This document shows, one piece after another, positions 1 through 4,147 of a stretch of 7,746 nucleotides of DNA. The notes beneath the pieces are model-generated. The model had not been told where the DNA came from and did no database searches. It saw only the letters and a list, made by a program, of their open reading frames with translations. The position numbers were made by a program, and so were the translations under genes. Source of the DNA: Candidatus Limimorpha equi. GTDB lineage: Bacteria > Bacteroidota > Bacteroidia > Bacteroidales > F082. The stretch spans positions 1 through 7,746 of the forward strand of contig JAGHSL010000212.1 in NCBI GenBank assembly GCA_018065885.1. The letters run 5' to 3'. The stretch's first letter is position 1. Each line of letters begins with the position of its first letter.

Positions 1-169
1 CATGAACCGCATCACTGTGGTATCAGTCCTCGGTCAGGTTGTGTATGATGTCGAAATCGAAGGCGACCAGCAGATCATCAACATGGCCCAGTTCAACGCT
101 GGCGTGTACATGGTCCGCATCGCTACCGAAAACGGCGTTAGCACACAGCGTGTTACTGTCGTTAAATAA
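1..169 (+). CDS. C-terminal end of a type IX secretion system cargo protein (T9SS type A sorting domain), 5' truncated
   Basis: The reading frame enters from the left edge and ends at TAA 167-169; about 55 residues are visible. They match the T9SS type A C-terminal sorting domain in pattern: an opening beta-strand followed by LGQVVYD, a middle segment ending in INMAQFNAGVYMVRI, and a closing strand with QRVTVVK at the very C-terminus. In this family the domain directs a Sec-exported protein through the outer-membrane T9SS and is then removed or replaced by an anchor. The catalytic or adhesive part of the protein lies outside the window, so its function is unknown. The ATG at position 2 is very probably an internal Met, because a free 55-residue sorting domain would make no sense. 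A hairpin element and a terminator follow the stop. Confidence 0.85.
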   Translation, partial: MNRITVVSVLGQVVYDVEIEGDQQIINMAQFNAGVYMVRIATENGVSTQRVTVVK

Positions 170-174
170 ATGAA

Positions 175-235
175 ATGATTTGGGATTGCGTAGGGACGTG
201 ACATGTCGCGTCTCTGCCGCCCCAAACCAAATCAT
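175..235 (+). repeat. Compound intergenic palindrome (61 nt) downstream of the T9SS cargo gene
   Basis: The core 190-217 is a 28-nt palindrome centred on GACATGTC. All 14 pairs can form on the plus strand, three of them as G-U wobbles (191/216, 194/213, 199/208). A perfect 9-bp outer stem, ATGATTTGG at 175-183 with CCAAATCAT at 227-235, encloses it, with an internal loop between. It starts five bases after the T9SS gene stop codon and precedes a separate terminator, and it has no U-tract of its own. A short dispersed palindromic repeat is the likeliest identity; this is inference from structure. Confidence 0.6.
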
Positions 236-253
236 ATACGGCAAAATGAAACG

Positions 254-294
254 GAAGGGCGACTCCAATCAGGAGCCGCCCTTCTTGTTTTTTC
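254..294 (+). terminator. Rho-independent terminator of the T9SS cargo gene
   Basis: GAAGGGCG (254-261) pairs with CGCCCTTC (277-284). After one A/C mismatch, CTCC (263-266) pairs with GGAG (272-275) around the five-base loop AATCA. The stem is followed directly by the T-rich run TTGTTTTTT (285-293). This is a classic intrinsic terminator for the plus-strand gene that ends at 169. Confidence 0.88.
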
Positions 295-320
295 AAACAT
301 GAATTACCATCAATTTCCAC

Positions 321-342
321 GAATTATTCTTGAATTATTCTT
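321..342. repeat. Two tandem copies of an 11-bp unit
   Basis: GAATTATTCTT occurs twice head to tail (321-331 and 332-342). This is a small tandem duplication in non-coding sequence; no function can be assigned. Confidence 0.7.
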
Positions 343-378
343 GCTTCCGCCGTTTCTTGTTTTCAGGTCGTTCACACC

Positions 379-417
379 GCGAAGGCCGTTATCCTCGCGA
401 AAGCGGGGATCCTTCGC
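379..417 (+). repeat. GAAA-capped intergenic hairpin (dispersed-repeat-like)
   Basis: GCGAAGG (379-385) pairs with CCTTCGC (411-417). ATCCTCGC (391-398) pairs with GCGGGGAT (403-410) with one U-G wobble, and is closed by the GNRA tetraloop GAAA (399-402). The five bases CCGTT (386-390) form a one-sided bulge, so 15 pairs stack almost continuously. There is no T-tract after the stem, so it is not an obvious terminator. The CGCGAAAGCG core resembles short dispersed hairpin repeats of many bacteria, but this resemblance is from memory. Confidence 0.6.
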
Positions 418-440
418 ATATTGGAACATTTTCATAGAAA

Positions 441-456
441 CCCCAAAACCAAATCA
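441..456. repeat. Second copy of the CCCCAAA(A)CCAAATCA motif
   Basis: CCCCAAAACCAAATCA matches CCCCAAACCAAATCA at 220-234 apart from one extra A. Just after it, ATGTCGTGTC (457-466) matches ATGTCGCGTC (203-212) at nine of ten positions. The segment therefore looks like a rearranged relic of the palindrome at 175-235. Confidence 0.4.
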
Positions 457-539
457 ATGTCGTGTCATAATTGTAATATTCTAATACTTTGTTTAATAGA
501 TTGTTATAGCATATAAGAAAAAAAAGTTTGCGAAAAATG

Positions 540-569
540 TTGCGCGTATCAAAAAAGGTTGTAATTTTG
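540..569 (+). promoter_or_regulatory. Bacteroidota-type promoter of tRNA-Lys
   Basis: TAATTTTG at 562-569 is an exact match to the Bacteroidota -7 box TAnnTTTG. A TTG at 540-542 lies 19 nt upstream, fitting the -33 element. Predicted transcription starts about 5-7 nt after the box, roughly 12 nt before the mature tRNA 5' end at 587. Confidence 0.7.
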
Positions 570-586
570 CGCCTTGAAACAACGAT

Positions 587-659
587 GCTTCCGTAGCTCA
601 GTTGGTAGAGCACCTGACTCTTAATCAGGGTGTCCAGGGTTCGACCCCCTGCGGGAGTA
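587..659 (+). tRNA. tRNA-Lys (anticodon CUU)
   Basis: A full cloverleaf folds. The acceptor stem is GCTTCCG (587-593) with CGGGAGT (652-658), and A659 is the discriminator. The D arm is GCTC/GAGC. The anticodon stem is CCTGA/TCAGG around the loop CTCTTAA, placing anticodon CTT at 620-622. The T arm is CAGGG/CCCTG around TTCGACC. The anticodon reads AAG, lysine. CCA is not encoded, so it must be added after transcription. The acceptor stem has two wobbles, G1-U72 and U4-G69; the first pair is somewhat unusual. It has its own promoter and terminator and appears to be a single-gene transcript. Confidence 0.96.
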
Positions 660-666
660 CGATTTC

Positions 667-705
667 AAAAGTCAATCTGTTGAAAACAATGGATTGACTT
701 TTTTT
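667..705 (+). terminator. Rho-independent terminator of tRNA-Lys
   Basis: AAAGTCAATC (668-677) pairs perfectly with GATTGACTTT (692-701), and the T run continues to 705. It begins 9 nt after the tRNA 3' end. Confidence 0.85.
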
Positions 706-767
706 CTTTGTGCATTAAAAGATGTGCTTTTGTAGTGTAACAATTTGTAATTTAATACTTTATAACT

Positions 768-1679
768 ATGGAAAAAGCAAAGATGAAACAACAGTTAGTT
801 GCGTATTTCTATTTGGTGTTAGGCTCGCTGATATTTGCAGTGGGCGATGTGATGTTCGTGAATCCTTATTTGCTGGCTCCTGGCGGAACTTACGGCTTGG
901 CAAACGTTCTGAACACCGTGTGGCCTTGGAAGATTTCCTACTATGCCATTTGCATGGATATTCCTTTGCTGCTGATTGGAACCTGGATTTTAGGACCGAA
1001 ATTCGGTGCCAAGACGGTGATTTCCACCATTTTAATTTTCGCTTTCACTTGGCTGCTCGAAACTTTCTGGGGCTATCGGCCTGTCATCCACGATGGTTTG
1101 CTGAATGAACCGGTCAAAGGTTTGGCTTTTGTGCCTGATTATTTCCTGAATACTTTGGTTGCGGGATTGGTTTATGGCGTGGCTATTGGCTTGGTGTTCA
1201 AGTCGGGTGCCACTTCAGGCGGCAGCGACATCATTTCCATGATTTTGCACAAATATACTAAGGTGTCGTTGGGAACGCTTGTCCTCATCGTCGACTCGTG
1301 CATCACCTTGACATCGTTTATCGCTTTCCGCCAATTGCGTCTGCCTATCTATTCAATCCTCTTGATTGTGATTGAAAGCAAGGTCATCGACTTGGTTGTC
1401 GAAGGTGTAAAGAGTTATAAGACAGCGTTTATCGTTACGGATGAAATTGATGCAGTCCGCAATTTCATCATCGAGGACCTTGACCGCAGCGGTACCGTTT
1501 TCGCAGGTAGCGGCCTCTATCAAGGTGCCGAGCGCAAGATGATTTACGTGACCTTGAACCGCTCAGATTTGGTGAAGTTGAAAGCCAATCTCCGTTACCT
1601 CGACCCGAATGCTTTCGTCAATGTGATTGAAAGTTCTGAAATCATGGGCAACGGCTTCAAGGCTTTGCCGACGGAATGA
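768..1679 (+). CDS. YitT family integral membrane protein (DUF161 repeats plus C-terminal DUF2179)
   Basis: This 303-residue protein has about six hydrophobic segments (roughly residues 9-31, 57-76, 82-100, 125-145, 168-188 and 192-212). It carries the YitT/DUF161 signature GATSGGSDI at 147-155, just after the fourth segment. The soluble C-terminus (about 220-297), including SGTVFAGSGLYQG and an ending around VIESSEIMGNGF, fits DUF2179, a small ligand-binding-like domain found at the end of YitT proteins. Length and domain order are normal for the family. The transported substrate or biological role is not established, so only the family is named. ATG 768 gives a short basic N-terminus; ATG 783 (MKQQL) is a possible alternative. 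No Shine-Dalgarno or exact -7 box is visible upstream. The convergent hairpin at 1806-1849 may end its transcript. Confidence 0.9.
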   Translation: MEKAKMKQQLVAYFYLVLGSLIFAVGDVMFVNPYLLAPGGTYGLANVLNTVWPWKISYYAICMDIPLLLIGTWILGPKFGAKTVISTILIFAFTWLLETFWGYRPVIHDGLLNEPVKGLAFVPDYFLNTLVAGLVYGVAIGLVFKSGATSGGSDIISMILHKYTKVSLGTLVLIVDSCITLTSFIAFRQLRLPIYSILLIVIESKVIDLVVEGVKSYKTAFIVTDEIDAVRNFIIEDLDRSGTVFAGSGLYQGAERKMIYVTLNRSDLVKLKANLRYLDPNAFVNVIESSEIMGNGFKALPTE

Positions 1680-1805
1680 ACCAAGAGTATGGAATTGGAA
1701 GTGAGGAGGATTTAGTTTCCCAAACTTGCCGAGGGGACGAGGATAAGGACATACCTGTGCGTCCGTTATGTGAAAGGCAATTTTGATACGGGCACATTAA
1801 TACGA

Positions 1806-1858
1806 AAACTCCCTCTAACTGTGTTTTAAAACCGAGTTAGAGGGAGTTTGATTATGTG
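1806..1858. repeat. Hairpin direct repeat, copy 1 (also a bidirectional terminator)
   Basis: AAACTCCCTCTAACT (1806-1820) pairs perfectly over 15 bp with AGTTAGAGGGAGTTT (1835-1849), leaving a 14-nt loop. It lies between the convergent YitT and ATPase genes. T-tracts flank the stem on either strand because the arms end in AAA/TTT, so it can stop both transcripts. The 53-nt segment 1806-1858 matches 3374-3426 at 45 positions, loop and 3' flank included. It abuts the ATPase stop codon at 1859-1861. Confidence 0.8.
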
Positions 1859-3304
1859 TTAAATGCTGCTAAACAATTGCTCCATAGTGATTTGGTGTAA
1901 AACTTGTTGGCTGAATTTGTTTTTTAACAATCCAAATGTTGTCACCATTACCAACTGGATGTTTCCGTTGTAATTGTTCTCCAATCTGAAGGCGGAAATC
2001 TTGTTTTCCAAGTTGTCCCAATAGGATTTCTTGATGATGAATTTTTCCGCACTATATTTCATTTCGCAGATATTTACTACGTTGTCGGCGCGTTTGATGA
2101 TGAGGTCAATTTGAGCGTTTTTCTTCTTTATATTGTCACAATCGTCGTTTTTTCTGTTGGAAGTCCATGAAAAACATTCAGTCAGAACGCCGCTGATGCC
2201 CAAGGCATGTTCAATTTGGGCTTCATGATAAAGGCATAGTTGTTCGAATGCATAGCCGCTCCAAGCGTTGTGTGCCGGTGTGTTGATTTGATGAATCCAG
2301 AAATCGTTGTCGGTGTTGTTGTGTTCCTTGATGAACTTGAAATAAAAGAAAGAATAGAAATCTGTAAGTTGGTAAAGGTTCATGCGTTCGGTTTTTCCGT
2401 AACCGCGATACCGTCTGATGAGGTCGCAATTGTCGAGGTCGTCGAGGATTCTGGTCAGGTCGCCGCTATTTGCTAGGTGTGTCGCTTCAATGATTTCCTT
2501 TCTGGTTAGTCCTTTGCTTTTTTTGCTTAATGCTTCAATCACAGCAATATAGTCTTTTGATTTGCTGAAAAGCGAGGCATACAAATCATCGAATTCGGTT
2601 GAAAGTTTTCCTTTGCGGCGGAAAAACAGTTCGTCAATATTTTGCGCAAGGCTTTTGGAGTTGTCTAACAGGCTGAGATAAAACGGAATTCCGCCCATAA
2701 TCATGTAACATTCGGTTATTTCTTTGTCTGTGAAATGGAAGTTGTGCTTTTTGAGGTATGTTTTGCACTCGGCAAGATTGAATGGCTTGATGTAGATTTT
2801 TCGCGTGAGCCTGTTGTGTAGGCCGCCGTGGTTTCGGATGATGTTTTTCGTAATCCAAGATGTGGCAGAACCACAAACAATTAAAGCCAAATCTTCGCGT
2901 GTGCATCCCCAATGGTTCCAAAAATGTTCCAAAGCTGTAATCAGGCTGCTGCGTGGCGTATCCATGAATGGAAGTTCGTCGATGAAAACGACTTTACGGC
3001 CTCTTTTTTTCGAGTTCTCTATTAGGCTTCTCAGCATTTCGAAGGCCTCGTACCATGTTGTGGGCTGTTGATAGTTGATGCTGCCTTGCTTGTTCAGTTC
3101 TGTCCAAAAGGCATGAAGTTGCTCTTTCTTGCTCTTTTTGGCAAGTCCCGTGAACTTGAAAGTGAATTTGTCCTTGAAATATTGGTTTGCCAAATAGGTC
3201 TTTCCAACTCTTCGGCGACCATAAATGACCGCAAATTCAGGTACACCAGATTCCATAATGGCATCTAACTCTTTTATCTCTTTATTCCTTCCAATCAATT
3301 CCAT
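1859..3304 (-). CDS. Archaeal-type AAA ATPase with winged-helix and C-terminal PD-(D/E)XK nuclease-like (DUF234) domain
   Basis: This 481-residue protein opens with the family pattern ELIGRNKEIKEL. It then shows Walker A GRRRVGKT (29-36), Walker B VVFIDE (105-110), a sensor-like CGSATSW (144-150) and NRLTRKIYIKPF (164-175), as in the 'ATPase, predominantly archaeal' family. Residues about 250-300 look like a winged helix. The C-terminus carries GYAFEQL (E354), QIDLII (D400) and CEMKYS (E414, K416), the E...D...ExK arrangement of PD-(D/E)XK nucleases, typical of DUF234. All expected motif residues are present, so it is probably intact. Cellular role is unknown for this family; DNA-linked activity is inferred. 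It has its own promoter (3330-3358), an A-rich leader without Shine-Dalgarno, and is flanked by direct repeats, suggesting an acquired single-gene module. Confidence 0.9.
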   Translation of the reverse strand: MELIGRNKEIKELDAIMESGVPEFAVIYGRRRVGKTYLANQYFKDKFTFKFTGLAKKSKKEQLHAFWTELNKQGSINYQQPTTWYEAFEMLRSLIENSKKRGRKVVFIDELPFMDTPRSSLITALEHFWNHWGCTREDLALIVCGSATSWITKNIIRNHGGLHNRLTRKIYIKPFNLAECKTYLKKHNFHFTDKEITECYMIMGGIPFYLSLLDNSKSLAQNIDELFFRRKGKLSTEFDDLYASLFSKSKDYIAVIEALSKKSKGLTRKEIIEATHLANSGDLTRILDDLDNCDLIRRYRGYGKTERMNLYQLTDFYSFFYFKFIKEHNNTDNDFWIHQINTPAHNAWSGYAFEQLCLYHEAQIEHALGISGVLTECFSWTSNRKNDDCDNIKKKNAQIDLIIKRADNVVNICEMKYSAEKFIIKKSYWDNLENKISAFRLENNYNGNIQLVMVTTFGLLKNKFSQQVLHQITMEQLFSSI

Positions 3305-3329
3305 TAAATTGTTGATTTATTTTTCAATG

Positions 3330-3358
3330 CAAAAATACATAATTATTTGTAAATCAAA
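3330..3358 (-). promoter_or_regulatory. Bacteroidota-type promoter of the ATPase-nuclease gene
   Basis: On the minus strand TATTTTTG (3337-3330) is an exact TAnnTTTG -7 box. TTTG (3358-3355) lies 17 nt upstream, a little short of the usual -33 spacing. The predicted start leaves a leader of about 20 nt before ATG 3304-3302. Confidence 0.6.
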
Positions 3359-3373
3359 ATAAATATTTTTCAA

Positions 3374-3426
3374 AAAGTCCCTCTAACTATGTCCTAAAAC
3401 CTAGTTAGAGGGAGTTTGTAGATGTG
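3374..3426. repeat. Hairpin direct repeat, copy 2
   Basis: TCCCTCTAACTA (3378-3389) pairs with TAGTTAGAGGGA (3402-3413). After one G/G mismatch (3377/3414) an AAA/TTT extension continues the stem. The copy matches 1806-1858 at 45 of 53 positions in the same orientation, including the loop core TAAAACC and the flank ATGTG. It sits just upstream of the ATPase promoter. Confidence 0.8.
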
Positions 3427-3472
3427 AAAAGTCCCTCTAACTGTTTTTCAAAATGCACTTAGAGGGACTTTT
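3427..3472 (-). terminator. Hairpin copy 3, probable purN terminator
   Basis: AAAAGTCCCTCTAA (3427-3440) pairs with TTAGAGGGACTTTT (3459-3472). One C/C mismatch and a 2-bp inner extension precede the loop. Arms ending in A/T runs make it a terminator on both strands; it lies 18 bases past the purN stop on the minus strand. Its left arm is identical to that of copy 2 over 15 nt with a 54-nt period, but the loop and right side have diverged. Confidence 0.8.
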
Positions 3473-3490
3473 TGGATTTATTTTTTCCTA

Positions 3491-4057
3491 TTATTCTCCA
3501 AACAGCACCTGCTCGATAATGACGGGGAAATTGGCTTGCTCCAAAACATGGATTTTTGCCGCCACCGTGTCGGGTGTTTCGTGGTCGTTCAAGGCGATTT
3601 TGGCTTGGAAAATAATCTCACCGCTGTCGTAAAGTTCATTCACATAGTGGATTGTAATGCCGGAATATGGCTCCTTTGCAGCAACGACGGCTTCGTGGAC
3701 ATGTTCGCCATAAAAGCCTTTCCCGCCGTATTTTGGCAAAAGGGCAGGGTGTATGTTGATGATTTTCTTAGGAAATGCCTTCACAAGGCTTTCTGGAATC
3801 TGAAGCAGAAAACCTGCAAGGACAATCAAATCCAAATTGAGGTCTTGCATTTCCTTGGTAAATTCAGGCGTGTTGAACTCTTTTTTCGTGATCATTCTCA
3901 ACGGAATGCCAAGGTTTTTGGCTCTTTCGATGGAATAAGCCTTTGGGTTGTTACAAACCACGTTGACGATTTCGACTTCTTGATTGTTAGAAAAATATTC
4001 AGCGATGCGCTGAAGATTGGTGCCGTTTCCCGACACGAAAATGGATATGCGTTTCAT
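3491..4057 (-). CDS. purN: Phosphoribosylglycinamide formyltransferase (GAR transformylase)
   Basis: PurN transfers the formyl group of 10-formyltetrahydrofolate to glycinamide ribonucleotide, the third step of de novo purine synthesis, in the cytoplasm. The 188-residue product is slightly shorter than most family members (about 190-215) but looks complete. It has the N-terminal phosphate-binding loop SGNGTN (9-14), LAGFLLQIP (80-88), the catalytic INIHPALLPKYGGKG (Asn101, His103), and the C-terminal ITIHYVNELYDSGEII segment with Asp144, the third catalytic residue. The loop reads SGNGTN where most relatives have SGSGTN. The start MKRISIFVSG matches the family N-terminus. It lies 90 bp downstream of the large secreted protein gene on the same strand, with no clear promoter or terminator between, so co-transcription is possible though the functions are unrelated. 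The hairpin at 3427-3472 ends the transcript. Confidence 0.95.
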   Translation of the reverse strand: MKRISIFVSGNGTNLQRIAEYFSNNQEVEIVNVVCNNPKAYSIERAKNLGIPLRMITKKEFNTPEFTKEMQDLNLDLIVLAGFLLQIPESLVKAFPKKIINIHPALLPKYGGKGFYGEHVHEAVVAAKEPYSGITIHYVNELYDSGEIIFQAKIALNDHETPDTVAAKIHVLEQANFPVIIEQVLFGE

Positions 4058-4147
4058 TGTAGTTGTGTTTTGTTGGAGGGAGGAATTTGTAATACAAGTG
4101 ATTCCTGTTTCCTTATTCTTGTCTCTTGTATTTCTGGTTCCTATCTC
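4058..4147 (-). other. Purine-rich spacer between the secreted-protein gene and purN
   Basis: On the minus strand the part next to the upstream gene (about 4101-4154) is almost entirely A and G, with reiterated short units such as ATAGGA, CAAGA and AGGAA. It is followed by a weak imperfect hairpin (GGAAT 4082-4086 with ATTCC 4101-4105). No TAnnTTTG promoter box and no T-tract terminator are visible. Confidence 0.45.

Larger units (their letters stand above)
170..586. other. Gene-free intergenic stretch between the T9SS cargo gene and tRNA-Lys
   Basis: No convincing coding region is visible on either strand. In order it holds a compound palindrome (175-235), a rho-independent terminator (254-294), an 11-bp tandem duplication (321-342), a GAAA-capped hairpin (379-417), a second copy of a 15-16-nt motif (441-456), an AT-rich tract with an A8 run near 518-525, and the tRNA promoter (540-569). 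The short open frames that cross it have no domain-like sequence and run through these repeats. Confidence 0.7.

Noticed and set aside
1676..1786. 36-codon open frame whose ATG overlaps the YitT stop (ATGA)
   Set aside because: It has no recognisable domain and its sequence is not protein-like enough; translational coupling is possible but unsupported.
1689..1829. Interrupted frame (in-frame TAG at 1713) that could be a decayed gene fragment
   Set aside because: I could not match the residues to any family, and the frame runs into the hairpin repeat; too short to call a pseudogene.
1806..3472. Resemblance of the hairpin repeats to integron attC sites (CTCTAAC ... GTTAGAG close to RYYYAAC ... 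GTTRRRY, each following a gene)
   Set aside because: Each motif misses the consensus at one end, the stems lack the extrahelical bases attC needs, copies are very short, and no integrase is in the window.
1806..3472. CRISPR-like interpretation of the three spaced repeats
   Set aside because: Only three diverged hairpin copies, two in tandem without unique spacers of constant length, and no cas genes.
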